DNA of 34,663 bases from contig CACHNP010000019.1 in the NCBI GenBank assembly GCA_902581285.1, forward strand, positions 1 to 34,663, written 5' to 3'. Shown one piece after another: positions 8,138-16,798 of this stretch. The notes beneath the pieces are model-generated. The model was given only the letters and a program-made list of their open reading frames with translations, was not told where the DNA came from and searched no databases. This stretch comes from an uncultured Gammaproteobacteria bacterium. Its GTDB lineage: Bacteria > Pseudomonadota > Gammaproteobacteria > Coxiellales > Coxiellaceae. The position numbers and the translations under genes were made by a program. Positions within the stretch are counted from its first letter, which is position 1; each line of letters starts with the position of its first letter.

Positions 8138-9135
8138 GTATGTTGGCTTTGCTATATTTGTTTATTATTTCTCTGAGTTTGTCTTTAATGCTTGGTCCTG
8201 TTGTAATCGCAGTAGCTAAAAAAGCCAAACTGGATGATGTCATAAATGAGCGTTCAGCTCACACCGCTCCTACTCCCAGGGGAGGGGGGCTTATTTTTAT
8301 TTTTGCTACTGCAATTCTACTGGTTGTGAATTTATTACATACCTTTCTTCCTGTTCCTCGAGATTTTACGTTAATCCTATATTTAAGCTATGCCTGTGCA
8401 CTCATCGGTTTTTTGGATGATAAGTACTCATTACCTTCTTGGTTTCGTTTTTGTGGACAGGTTGCGTTAGTTATCTATCCCTCGGTTCATCTTCCTTTAC
8501 TTTTGCCTCATTTATCTTCTGTTGTTCAGTATTCATTGTATACGATCTCTTGGGTGTGGTTTATCAATTTATTTAATTTCATGGATGGTACTGACGGATA
8601 CGCAGCCCAAGAAGCTTTGTGTATTTTCCTGTTTATTGCCGTGATATCGACTGAATTGCGAGGGTTGTCTATCTGTTTAATGGCAGCAACTTTTGGATTC
8701 TTAAGAGTTAATTATCCGAAAGCATCCATTTTTATGGGAGATGCGGGAAGTTATTTTATGGGTTATTTGTTATTTGGCTTGATGATTTATTCGTTTACAC
8801 ATCATCCTTACCTTTTAATCTCTTGCTTAATCATATCGAAGCTATTTTGGCTTGATGCAACTTACACATTAATTAAGAGGGTAATAAAAAAAGAGTCTTT
8901 TTTAAAAGCGCACAGATCTCACTGGTATCAGCGCTTATATAACTTGGGTTTTTCGCATTTGTTTATTTTTTGGTTGGGTGTCGCCACTAACTCCATTCTC
9001 TTGCTACTAGCATTAGCTGCAACTACGCCAGGTTATTCATTACTTAGTCTTGTTTTATCATTCTGTTTATTACTTCTCGTTGCTTTCTGGATAAGGAAAG
9101 TGGAAGTCTCTGAATTAAGGGTTTTAAGTGAATAA
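8134..9135 (+). CDS. Undecaprenyl-phosphate sugar-1-phosphate transferase, WbpL/WecA family
   Basis: The polytopic membrane protein of 333 residues belongs to the MraY/WecA (PNPT) superfamily, which transfers a HexNAc-1-phosphate from UDP-sugar to undecaprenyl phosphate to begin O-unit assembly. Visible motifs are RSAHTAPTPRGGGLIF, the magnesium-binding GFLDDKY, NLFNFMDGTDGYAA, and FMGDAGSYFMGY. About ten to eleven hydrophobic segments can be counted. The start overlaps the reductase stop and the end overlaps the dehydratase start, so the three genes are translationally coupled. WbpL is the best match by length and context; the sugar specificity (FucNAc, QuiNAc or GlcNAc) cannot be read from sequence. 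Confidence 0.88.
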   Translation: MSMLALLYLFIISLSLSLMLGPVVIAVAKKAKLDDVINERSAHTAPTPRGGGLIFIFATAILLVVNLLHTFLPVPRDFTLILYLSYACALIGFLDDKYSLPSWFRFCGQVALVIYPSVHLPLLLPHLSSVVQYSLYTISWVWFINLFNFMDGTDGYAAQEALCIFLFIAVISTELRGLSICLMAATFGFLRVNYPKASIFMGDAGSYFMGYLLFGLMIYSFTHHPYLLISCLIISKLFWLDATYTLIKRVIKKESFLKAHRSHWYQRLYNLGFSHLFIFWLGVATNSILLLLALAATTPGYSLLSLVLSFCLLLLVAFWIRKVEVSELRVLSE

Positions 9136-10984
9136 AAATTTTAATAAAACTTTTATCATACTCGTTGTAGATAGTGTTACTTTAACCTTTTCTTTATGTT
9201 TCGCTCTTTTGTTTCGTTTTTATTTTTCGATACCTTCCGTTCTTAACTTGGGCCATGTTCTCACAGTTTTGTGTGTAAGTATGATTGGGTATTCGATATC
9301 TTTTTTCCTCTTTAAGGTTCATAGAGTAATTTGGCGCTACGCGTCTTTGAGCGAAATGATTCGTTTAGCAGCAGTGGTATTCCTTGGCGCCTTAATAACA
9401 ATGAGCGCTGTGTATTTAGGTTTTGGTTTTCATATTGTCCCTTTATCGATTCTACCATTACAAGCATTTTTTTACATGGGAGGACTGGTGTTGACACGGA
9501 GCCTCTATCGATTATATCGCCAGCCGACTCACTCAGGCTTTCGTTATAAAAAAGTGCTGTTGATAGGTGGCGGTCGTGCTGCTGAAGGTCTTATTCGTGA
9601 TATGCAAAGCTTTTCATCAGATCAGTTATTTAAACCAGTAGCGATCTTGGATGATGATCCGGAGCTGCAACAAAGAGCCATTCACAATGTGCCGGTGGTG
9701 GGATTTACAAGTACTTTAAAGAAGTATTTGCAAGAAGCATCAGTAGATTTGATTGTGATTGCTATTCCATCCTTAAATAAACCGACCTTTATTAGTGATA
9801 TTTATACTATTGCCACGGATTATCAGGTGCCAGTTCGAACATTGCCTGGTTTGCAGCACATGGCTAATGGGCGAGTGAGTATTGACGAACTAAGGTGTGT
9901 ATCTATCGAAGACCTACTTGGTCGTGAGGTAGTGAATTTACAAGATCAGAACCTGGTTAATCGATTTAATGACAAAGTTGTGATGGTGACGGGAGGAGGC
10001 GGGTCAATAGGTTCTGAGTTATGCCGGCAAATAGCATTGAATCAACCGCATCGCTTAGTGATCGTAGAAAATAACGAATACAATCTATACCGCATACATA
10101 GAGAGCTAAAGAACGAATTCCCTACATTAATAATTGAAGCATTATTGATTGATGTCGCCAATAAAATAGAAATTAATCGTGTTTTTGCAACTGTTAAACC
10201 ACATATAGTCTTTCACGCTGCGGCATTTAAGCATGTGCCGATGTTAGAGTATCAAGTAGGTTCAGCTGTTAAGAATAATGTGTTGGCCACTCGTCACTTG
10301 GCAGATTTAGCAGACCAATACCGAGTTAAAAATTTTATTTTGGTGTCTACTGATAAAGCGGTCAATCCAACTAATGTTATGGGTATGTCAAAACGTATCG
10401 GTGAAATATACTGTCAGAATAAAAATAACGTCAGTCAAACTAATTACTCTACGGTTCGTTTTGGCAATGTTTTAGGTTCAGCTGGCAGTGTACTGCCTTT
10501 GTTTCGTGAGCAACTCGAAAAGGGTGGTCCATTGACTGTGACCGATGCTAAAATGACGCGTTATTTCATGATGATTCCTGAAGCAGTGAGTTTGATTTTA
10601 CAATCTTTTTTACTAGGCGAAGGTGGTGAGATTTTCGTGTTAGATATGGGGCAACCTGTTAAAATACTTGATTTAGCTGAAAAGTTGATAAGGTTGTCCG
10701 GCAAGCGGCCATATGACGATATCGATATTACAATCACAGGTATTCGTCCGGGTGAAAAGCTCTTCGAAGAACTTTTCTATGGTAGTGAAAATTTATTGCC
10801 GACACCACGCGATAAAATATTCAAAGCAAAAGTCAATAAATACGATTGGCATTCAATATTAGATGCTTTCACTGACATGGAGCAGTCTTTCCTCGCCTCC
10901 GATCAATCCACGCTGCTCTCCACCATGACCTCTCTCGTCCCTGAATACCAGGGTAAATTTAGTTCGTCGCCAGTTCTGGTGTAG
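9128..10984 (+). CDS. wbpM: Membrane UDP-GlcNAc 4,6-dehydratase, WbpM/CapD/FlaA1 long form
   Basis: The 618-residue protein begins at a GTG overlapping the previous stop. Four N-terminal membrane segments (about residues 8-125) precede a first Rossmann domain (VLLIGGGRAAEGL, ~142-154) and a second catalytic one with VTGGGGSIG at 286-294. The active site is of the SMK rather than SYK type: T407-D408-K409 followed by M417-x3-K421, typical of WbpM and FlaA1. It converts UDP-GlcNAc to the 4-keto-6-deoxy intermediate used by the neighbouring reductase. The last ~28 residues (STLLSTMTSLVPEYQG onward) are encoded by repeat R1. The end after EYQG (KFSSSPVLV) differs from what repeats R2 and R3 would encode (VHRPTAVIS). 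Confidence 0.92.
   Translation: MNKNFNKTFIILVVDSVTLTFSLCFALLFRFYFSIPSVLNLGHVLTVLCVSMIGYSISFFLFKVHRVIWRYASLSEMIRLAAVVFLGALITMSAVYLGFGFHIVPLSILPLQAFFYMGGLVLTRSLYRLYRQPTHSGFRYKKVLLIGGGRAAEGLIRDMQSFSSDQLFKPVAILDDDPELQQRAIHNVPVVGFTSTLKKYLQEASVDLIVIAIPSLNKPTFISDIYTIATDYQVPVRTLPGLQHMANGRVSIDELRCVSIEDLLGREVVNLQDQNLVNRFNDKVVMVTGGGGSIGSELCRQIALNQPHRLVIVENNEYNLYRIHRELKNEFPTLIIEALLIDVANKIEINRVFATVKPHIVFHAAAFKHVPMLEYQVGSAVKNNVLATRHLADLADQYRVKNFILVSTDKAVNPTNVMGMSKRIGEIYCQNKNNVSQTNYSTVRFGNVLGSAGSVLPLFREQLEKGGPLTVTDAKMTRYFMMIPEAVSLILQSFLLGEGGEIFVLDMGQPVKILDLAEKLIRLSGKRPYDDIDITITGIRPGEKLFEELFYGSENLLPTPRDKIFKAKVNKYDWHSILDAFTDMEQSFLASDQSTLLSTMTSLVPEYQGKFSSSPVLV
10901..10980 (+). repeat. Repeat R1: wbpM 3'-end sequence, copy inside the gene
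   Basis: This sequence recurs at 12,532-12,627 and 15,156-15,250 in the same orientation. All copies share TCAATCCAC, the segment CTCGTCCCTGAATACCAGGG, and GCCAGTNCTGG. R1 differs in the 15 bases after CAGGG, where R2 and R3 have 31 unrelated bases ending in TAA. The perfect hairpin CCCTG-AATAC-CAGGG is at 10,939-10,953. Confidence 0.85.
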
Positions 10985-11250
10985 TTTTTATTTGGATTGA
11001 TTTAATCCTCGATCTTCGTTATTTGGTTTAATTAGTTATTTGAATTGGTCAGCAATGTTGGGATAGTTGTATTTTAATCCTTCTTTCCATTCAGTTTAAT
11101 GTTTTTCTACTGTAATATAAAACATCGGTTATTTTAATTATACCTATGAGTCCTATTTTTTTAGAGATTATTACCATTGTTTTGATAAATGGAGCTGTTT
11201 CTCTCCTTTTTTATTAAGAATAAATATAAAATAGGGTAAATTACAATCTA
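10985..11250. other. Convergent intergenic region between wbpM and lhgO
   Basis: No gene is seen in these 266 AT-rich bases between two convergent genes. A short GGATT-GATTT-AATCC hairpin at about 10,993-11,007 has no T-run. GGAG-CTGTTTCT-CTCC followed by six T at about 11,191-11,212 could be a weak terminator for the plus-strand operon. Neither is convincing. Confidence 0.3.
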
Positions 11251-12453
11251 CTATTTTCTGAGAACGTTATAAAACTTATCGACCACATACCTCCCAATAG
11301 GCAAACTCGACGTTGCCGCCGGTGATGGGGCGTTGCAAACATGCAATATCCTCTCGCTGTTCTCAAAATAAAAATCTTTCATTAAATTCCCTTCTTTATC
11401 CACTGCTTGTGCTCGCACGCCCGCGGGGTATCTGCTGATATCCTGCATGCTAATATGTGGAAAATAGGTTTGGATTTGTTTTAAATAGTATCTGGGAAGT
11501 ATTGAGCTTTGTAATTCTTTCCAAGTGGCCTTGTAGTGTTTTTTTATGATTTTCCAAAACGGTTTATAGAATGCCACTTCTAAGCAGTCTCTCGGATTAA
11601 TCGTAAGCCAGTTATAACCTTCTCTTGCTAGCGCCAATACTGCGCTTGGCCCAATGGTAGTGAAGCCTTTGGTTTGTGGTGTAAAGTGGACGCCTAAAAA
11701 GGGCAGGCTAGGGTCGGGGACAGGGTAAATTAAATGATTAAAGTAATTATCATAGCTTGAATTTAAGCGATAATACTCACCACGAAAAGGCACAATTTTA
11801 AAGTCAGGCTTCTTTCCCGTGAGTCTAACTATCCGGTCTGCGTGTAACCCCGCTGCTGCGATGACATACGCTGTTTTATATCGATCGCCTTTTTGGGTTT
11901 GTATTTCAATATCTTTGGTGTTTTCTTTGATTTTCGTGACTTTTTGGTTATAGAAAACTCGACCGCCCAACTTGATAAATAATTCAGCGTATTTTTTGCA
12001 GACGGCTTTCCAATCGACTATTCCGGTCTCTTCGACCAGGAAAGCTCCATTGCATTGCATTCCGGGTTGGTATTTTTTTGCCTCTTCTTCAGTTAAATTC
12101 GTTACTGTAAGCCCATTTTTCATGCATCTGTTTTTTAGGACTTGCATTCTTTCTAACTCAATGTCGTTAGTTGAAGCAATGATTTTCCCTAGTACTTTGT
12201 ATGCGATATCATGTTCTTCACAGAATGTTTTTATTTCTTTACAGCCTTTGACACAGAATTCCGCTTTTAAACTTCCAGGCTCGTAGTACACGCCTGCGTG
12301 GATCACGCCGCTGTTATGCCCGGTTTGGTGTGTCGCTGAACTATTTTCTTTTTCTAGTACGGCAATGTTTAAATGAGGCTCAGATTGCTTTAATTGCCAG
12401 GCGGTAGAGAAACCAATGATTCCGCCGCCAATGATGATAACATCGTAGTTCAT
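11251..12453 (-). CDS. lhgO: L-2-hydroxyglutarate dehydrogenase/oxidase
   Basis: The 400-residue FAD protein of the D-amino-acid-oxidase fold matches LhgO (YgaF). The dinucleotide motif IIGGGIIGFSTAWQL is at the N-terminus, and TGHNSGVIHAGVYYEPGSLK, GLHADRIVRLTGK, VPFRGEYYRL and PDPSLPFLGVHFTP follow in the usual order. It oxidises L-2-hydroxyglutarate to 2-oxoglutarate and passes electrons to the membrane quinone pool, a metabolite-repair role. AAGGA about nine bases upstream supports the start. It has no obvious link to the polysaccharide genes around it, and repeat R2 lies immediately upstream, so it may have been carried here with the repeats. Confidence 0.92.
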   Translation of the reverse strand: MNYDVIIIGGGIIGFSTAWQLKQSEPHLNIAVLEKENSSATHQTGHNSGVIHAGVYYEPGSLKAEFCVKGCKEIKTFCEEHDIAYKVLGKIIASTNDIELERMQVLKNRCMKNGLTVTNLTEEEAKKYQPGMQCNGAFLVEETGIVDWKAVCKKYAELFIKLGGRVFYNQKVTKIKENTKDIEIQTQKGDRYKTAYVIAAAGLHADRIVRLTGKKPDFKIVPFRGEYYRLNSSYDNYFNHLIYPVPDPSLPFLGVHFTPQTKGFTTIGPSAVLALAREGYNWLTINPRDCLEVAFYKPFWKIIKKHYKATWKELQSSILPRYYLKQIQTYFPHISMQDISRYPAGVRAQAVDKEGNLMKDFYFENSERILHVCNAPSPAATSSLPIGRYVVDKFYNVLRK

Positions 12454-12480
12454 GGCTCATCCTTGTTAAAAATACAGAGT

Positions 12481-12640
12481 ATATGATAATCAATAACAAC
12501 TTATAAAGCAAAGTCAACATGTTTTGTTCTTAATCAATCCACGCTGCTCTCCACCACGACCCATCTCGTCCCTGAATACCAGGGCGTTCATCGACCCACT
12601 GCGGTTATCTCTTAAGCCAGTTCTGGCCTCAAAATTCCCT
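12481..12640 (+). repeat. Repeat R2: orphan wbpM 3' end plus flank
   Basis: Read on the plus strand, 12,532-12,615 translates in one frame as NQSTLLSTTTHLVPEYQG, then VHRPTAVIS and a stop, clearly a wbpM/capD C-terminus without the rest of the gene. Similarity to R3 begins earlier, at about 12,481 (TATGATAAT), and continues past the stop to about 12,640, so about 160 bases are shared. It fills the gap between lhgO and ugd. The hairpin CCCTG-AATAC-CAGGG is at 12,570-12,584. Confidence 0.85.
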
Positions 12641-12675
12641 ACCTTTATTTTCCACTTAACTCGCTGCTGTCTGCG

Positions 12676-14046
12676 TTATTCAATAATAGCGTATTCTGCT
12701 TCTTGTGTATTTCGCCTTTTCACTCTAGGTCTGCCGACACAAATGTAATCCAGTCCGTATCTGGACACATTGTCGGGTTGATATAAGTTACGTCCGTCAA
12801 AGATGACGCTATCTTGCAGTGTGTCAGACAACTGTGAGAAGTCTGGGCTTCTAAATTCCAACCATTCGGTCACGATAACCAGTGCATCGGCGTTTTGTAC
12901 TGCTTCGATGTTATTATTACAGAATGTGATGTTATCGTTTTCCTTGTAGATATTTTTTGCTGTTGGGACGGCTTTCGGGTCGTATGCGGTGATCGTCGCT
13001 CCCCGTTTGCTCAGTTCATTGATCAGAATCACGCTTGGTGCTTCGCGTATATCGTCTGTGTTGGGTTTGAATGCCAAGCCCCATAAAGCAAAGTGTTTGC
13101 CGCTGATGTCATGGTTATAGAAATCCAATATTTTTTGGACGAGGCTGAATTTTTGTGCTTCGTTGACTTGATGCGTGGCTTGTATCAGTTTTGCTTCATA
13201 GCTCGCTTGTTTGGCGATAAAATTTAATGCTTGCACATCTTTAGGAAAACAGGAGCCACCGTAACCGCAACCTGGGTAGATGAATTGAAATCCAATTCGT
13301 GGGTCTGAGCCTATGCCTTGACGTACGGATTCGATGTCAGCACCGACTTTTTCTGCGATTTGACTGACTTCGTTCATAAAGCTGATTTTTGTTGCTAGCA
13401 TGGCATTCGCCGCATACTTGGTTAATTCAGCAGAGCGTGGACTCATACAGATCAATTTATCGTGGTTGCGATTAAATGGAAAGTATAATTCTGCTAGTTT
13501 TTTTTCTGTTGATTTTTGGTTGGTGCCAATGATAACGCGATCGGGCTTCATGAAATCATTGACGGCACAGCCTTCTTTTAAGAATTCAGGGTTCGATGCT
13601 ATATCGATGTTTATTTTTATTCGGCGTTGTTGCAACTTGTTATTGATTATGTTTTTAACCTCATCGGCTGTACCAACCGGCACCGTGGATTTGTTAACAA
13701 TGATAGCGTCATGATTAAGTTGGTTGCCTATGGTGCTTGCAACATTGTGGACGAATTGCAAATCTGCTGATCCATCTTCACCCGCGGGTGTCCCAACCGC
13801 AATAAAAATTATGCTAGCACTATTGATGGCTTTTTCTGCACAGGTGGTAAACTGAATTCGCTGAGCCTCAAGATTGTTAGTCAGCATTTCCTCAAGTCCT
13901 GGCTCGTAGATTAAGCATTCGCCGTTATTGAGTTTTTGTACTCGTTGTGGATCAATGTCTACGCAGGTGACGTTATTTCCTACTTCAGCAAAGCATACAG
14001 ACGTGACTAAGCCAACGTAGCCAGAACCAAAAATCGTTATATTCAT
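12676..14046 (-). CDS. ugd: UDP-glucose 6-dehydrogenase
   Basis: The 456-residue protein has the full UDP-glucose/GDP-mannose dehydrogenase layout: an N-terminal Rossmann domain (MNITIFGSGYVGLVTSVCFA), a central dimerisation region with EFLKEGCAVNDF and the ELTKYAANAMLATKISFMNE helix, the catalytic Cys at about 266 in GGSCFPKD, and a C-terminal UDP-binding domain with GLAFKPNTDDIREAPS. It oxidises UDP-glucose twice to UDP-glucuronate. It lies 15 bases downstream of the epimerase on the same strand and surely shares its transcript. UDP-glucuronate made here is the substrate of that epimerase. Confidence 0.95.
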   Translation of the reverse strand: MNITIFGSGYVGLVTSVCFAEVGNNVTCVDIDPQRVQKLNNGECLIYEPGLEEMLTNNLEAQRIQFTTCAEKAINSASIIFIAVGTPAGEDGSADLQFVHNVASTIGNQLNHDAIIVNKSTVPVGTADEVKNIINNKLQQRRIKINIDIASNPEFLKEGCAVNDFMKPDRVIIGTNQKSTEKKLAELYFPFNRNHDKLICMSPRSAELTKYAANAMLATKISFMNEVSQIAEKVGADIESVRQGIGSDPRIGFQFIYPGCGYGGSCFPKDVQALNFIAKQASYEAKLIQATHQVNEAQKFSLVQKILDFYNHDISGKHFALWGLAFKPNTDDIREAPSVILINELSKRGATITAYDPKAVPTAKNIYKENDNITFCNNNIEAVQNADALVIVTEWLEFRSPDFSQLSDTLQDSVIFDGRNLYQPDNVSRYGLDYICVGRPRVKRRNTQEAEYAIIE

Positions 14047-14061
14047 ACATTTTTCTCGTGT

Positions 14062-15078
14062 TTAATTTGTTACCGTTTCATAGTAGGACACATACCAATC
14101 AATAAAATTCTTTACACCTTCTTTTATACCGGTTTTCGGCGTATAGCCCAGCTCTTCTTTAAGTCGGGTGATATTAGCCGATGTTTTTGGTACATCGCCG
14201 GGTTGTATTGGCATCATGTTCATATTGGCTTTTTTCCCCAGTGCAGTTTCTATCGCGTTGATGTAATCCAGTAATTTTTCTGGGTTGCCGTTTCCGATGT
14301 TATAAATTTTATACGGCGCATAGCTGGTTGCAGGATCAGGTTGTTCTCCAGTCCAATTATTATTGGCTTTGGCAGGTCTATCTAAAGCGCGAATGATGCC
14401 CTCGACAATGTCGTCGACGTAGGTAAAGTCGCGTACCATATTGCCGTAGTTGTAGACATCAATAGGCTTGTTATTAAGAATTTTCTCAGTGAATAGGAAC
14501 AACGCCATATCGGGTCTGCCCCAGGGGCCGTAAACGGTAAAAAAGCGTAAACCGGTACAAGGCAGGTTATACAAGCTAGCGTAGGAGTGTGCCATTAATT
14601 CATTGGCTTTTTTGCTGGCGGCATACAATGCCATGGGGTGATCGATATTGTCACTTTCATTAAAAGGGTAGGTTTTATTGGCACCATACACTGAGCTGCT
14701 AGAAGCAAACACTAAGTGCTCAATGTCATGGTGGCGACAGGCCTCGAGAATGTTGCAAAAACCCAAGATGTTGCTATCGATATAGGCATGGGGGTTTTGC
14801 AAGGAGTAGCGCACGCCAGCTTGTGCGGCTAAGTTTACAACCTTAGTAATGGTGTTTTCTTTGAACAACGTTTCAATCGCGGATTTGTCCGCTAAATCGA
14901 TTTTTTGAAAGCTGAAATTCGGGTGTGGTAATAATTGATCAAGTCGATCTTGTTTTAATTGTACGTCGTAATAATCATTAAGGTTATCAATGCCTACAAT
15001 TTTATCTCCTCTGGCTAATAACTTTTGAGTAAGATGAAAGCCAATAAAACCAGCTGAGCCGGTAATTAAAATAGTCAT
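14062..15078 (-). CDS. UDP-glucuronate 4-epimerase
   Basis: The 338-residue extended short-chain dehydrogenase starts [16 protein letters not shown] (NAD motif, residues 7-13), with [24 protein letters not shown] at 127-132 and the catalytic Y152-x3-K156 pair. These features and the length match the CapI/LpsL/WbnF group, which converts UDP-glucuronate to UDP-galacturonate. Being first in an operon with ugd makes this assignment strong. AAGGAATTCAC precedes the ATG. The two-gene operon is bracketed by repeats R2 and R3, pointing to movement as a unit. The product would feed acidic sugars into the lipopolysaccharide or capsule. Confidence 0.9.
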   Translation of the reverse strand: MTILITGSAGFIGFHLTQKLLARGDKIVGIDNLNDYYDVQLKQDRLDQLLPHPNFSFQKIDLADKSAIETLFKENTITKVVNLAAQAGVRYSLQNPHAYIDSNILGFCNILEACRHHDIEHLVFASSSSVYGANKTYPFNESDNIDHPMALYAASKKANELMAHSYASLYNLPCTGLRFFTVYGPWGRPDMALFLFTEKILNNKPIDVYNYGNMVRDFTYVDDIVEGIIRALDRPAKANNNWTGEQPDPATSYAPYKIYNIGNGNPEKLLDYINAIETALGKKANMNMMPIQPGDVPKTSANITRLKEELGYTPKTGIKEGVKNFIDWYVSYYETVTN

Positions 15079-15100
15079 GTGAATTCCTTTTAGTTAAACT

Positions 15101-15270
15101 ATATTTATGATAATTAATAATAAGCCATAAATCAAAGTTAATGTGTTTTCTTCTTAATCAATCCACCTTACTCTTCACCATGACCTCTCTCGTCCCTGAA
15201 TACCAGGGCGTTCATCGACCCACTGCGGTTATCTCTTAAGCCAGTGCTGGGCTTAAATTCCCCGTTTATA
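15101..15270 (+). repeat. Repeat R3: orphan wbpM 3' end plus flank
   Basis: This second orphan copy in the same orientation as R1 and R2 contains the in-frame codons TMTSLVPEYQG followed by VHRPTAVIS and a stop (ending near 15,239). Its upstream flank (TATGATAATTAATAATAAG) and downstream flank (GCCAGTGCTGGGCTTAAATTCC) also match R2. The hairpin CCCTG-AATAC-CAGGG is at 15,194-15,208. From 15,271 to 15,430 nothing is recognised. Confidence 0.85.
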
Positions 15271-15430
15271 ATTATTTGATTATGTTTCTGCCGTTCTGGC
15301 ACACTATCCATTTTTCCCTCAAAATTCTATTAATCATTGATACGCAAACTTCAGTAAGTGCGTGGTTTCATTTGATTTTGTGTTAGCTTTGCCTGTGTTG
15401 ATAATCATGCGAAATTTTACATAATTACTT

Positions 15431-16750
15431 TTAAATTAAGCGAGAGAAAAAAAAATGCAATAGCTGCACTATAATGAGCATGGTTGCGATGACAATGATG
15501 CTCTGTTTTGAAACTCTATTGTTGCTGACACCTTCACGTCGTGTCGATATAGGCACATGTGCCCGGTCTGTCATCATGCAATAACCCAGTATTAAAATAA
15601 TAATCGCATTACTGATAGGGGCTAGGAATATGGCTGAATCATGTACTCTTAGTGATTGTGGAAAGAAAGGAAGGTAGCTGGTAAGCGTAACTACAGGCTG
15701 TTCGTGTATTCTACCATAATGGATATATGGACATCCAAGAAACACAGTGATTGAGGCTATCATGTAACCCCACCGTTTATGCTTGAACATGCCGATAACA
15801 GAAAAAAAACTTAAGCAGAGGAAAAGTAGTATCAGAGAGCCAAATGTCCAAAATACTTGATCATAAATTAATCCAAAAGTGATATGAGTATATCTGATAC
15901 TTTGGATGAATAATACAATAGATTTGACAACAAGCGTAATAATGGCAAAGGTAATTGTGAAACAAAAGCTTTTATATGCCCATTTTTTACTACCTATTAT
16001 GCCTAGTGTGATAGTGATTGTTAGAAGGTTGTAAATTATAATAAACCATGTTCCCGTTAGATTAATGTAGTGCTGGATCACGTTAAAGGTGGTTAGTGTA
16101 AACATGGCAAGTAAAAATTGCCTGAGTTTTGTTAGTCTTTGATCGGTGTTGTACGTCACTTCGAATACAGGAGGCCTTTTGTGTGTGATCAGAAGACCGA
16201 ACAAAAGCCAGTTATATAGCTTGGGTAGAAGCTGCCAGCACAAAGCCATTATCTGTTTCATCGTGCCTTGTGAGTAATGAGGAAGGAAGAGGTTCAATCC
16301 GAAGAATTTTAATCCCAGTGAATCAGAAAATAGGTTAAAAAACGGTACATAGTTAGGATTACAACAGTAACCCAATGCATTGCTCCAGGATATATCGGGA
16401 AAAAGATACAGATACACCGTTGATGCACCGAGTAGGTAGCCCCATCCTTTATCTTTGATTATACCAATCATTGATATAAGATGTAGTGTGCTTAAGAGAC
16501 AGATTAGAATGATGCTAATCTGTGAAGTAAGCGATGAGTATTGAGTGATAAGTTCAATGTTACCCCGGTGGATTTTTATAAAATTAACAAATCCATTAAG
16601 CTCAGTCTCTGTTACCCAGCCTAAGAACCGATAGAATTTAGCGTCGAGGAAAATAATCTTGTATAGTTCATATATCTGGTGTAACAATACACTGCTGAAG
16701 GTTAGGATGATAAGCGATTTTATCAGTGTCTGAAAACGTTGACTGTTCAT
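15431..16750 (-). CDS. Unrecognised polytopic membrane protein with internal repeats
   Basis: The 439-residue protein has about ten or eleven hydrophobic segments, for example residues 13-30, 72-93 and 410-432. I do not recognise the family. Three segments look like repeats of one unit: GIIKDKGWGYLLGASTVYLY, GIIGSKKWAYKSFCFTITFA and GMFKHKRWGYMIASITVFLG. Each is a membrane helix end, a basic turn with Lys-x-Trp-(G/A)-Tyr, and another helix. It lies 48 bases downstream of the ankyrin-like gene on the same strand and is probably cotranscribed. A fragment of its first ~25 codons is found at 19,458-19,536 next to the second ankyrin-like gene. It may be a transporter, an anchor or a protective partner for the large protein; this is not decided by sequence. 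Confidence 0.7.
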   Translation of the reverse strand: MNSQRFQTLIKSLIILTFSSVLLHQIYELYKIIFLDAKFYRFLGWVTETELNGFVNFIKIHRGNIELITQYSSLTSQISIILICLLSTLHLISMIGIIKDKGWGYLLGASTVYLYLFPDISWSNALGYCCNPNYVPFFNLFSDSLGLKFFGLNLFLPHYSQGTMKQIMALCWQLLPKLYNWLLFGLLITHKRPPVFEVTYNTDQRLTKLRQFLLAMFTLTTFNVIQHYINLTGTWFIIIYNLLTITITLGIIGSKKWAYKSFCFTITFAIITLVVKSIVLFIQSIRYTHITFGLIYDQVFWTFGSLILLFLCLSFFSVIGMFKHKRWGYMIASITVFLGCPYIHYGRIHEQPVVTLTSYLPFFPQSLRVHDSAIFLAPISNAIIILILGYCMMTDRAHVPISTRREGVSNNRVSKQSIIVIATMLIIVQLLHFFFSRLI

Positions 16751-16798
16751 GTTTAGTGTTACCCTTTCAGAGCGCTGTTAAGGTGCAAAGTTCTTTTG

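Noticed and set aside
12895-13714. Plus-strand frames across ugd
   Set aside because: They are antisense to a well-supported dehydrogenase and have no independent features.
10901-15270. R copies as insertion-sequence ends or integron attC sites
   Set aside because: No transposase or integrase is present and no terminal inverted repeats are seen. The sequence is explained as a wbpM gene end.
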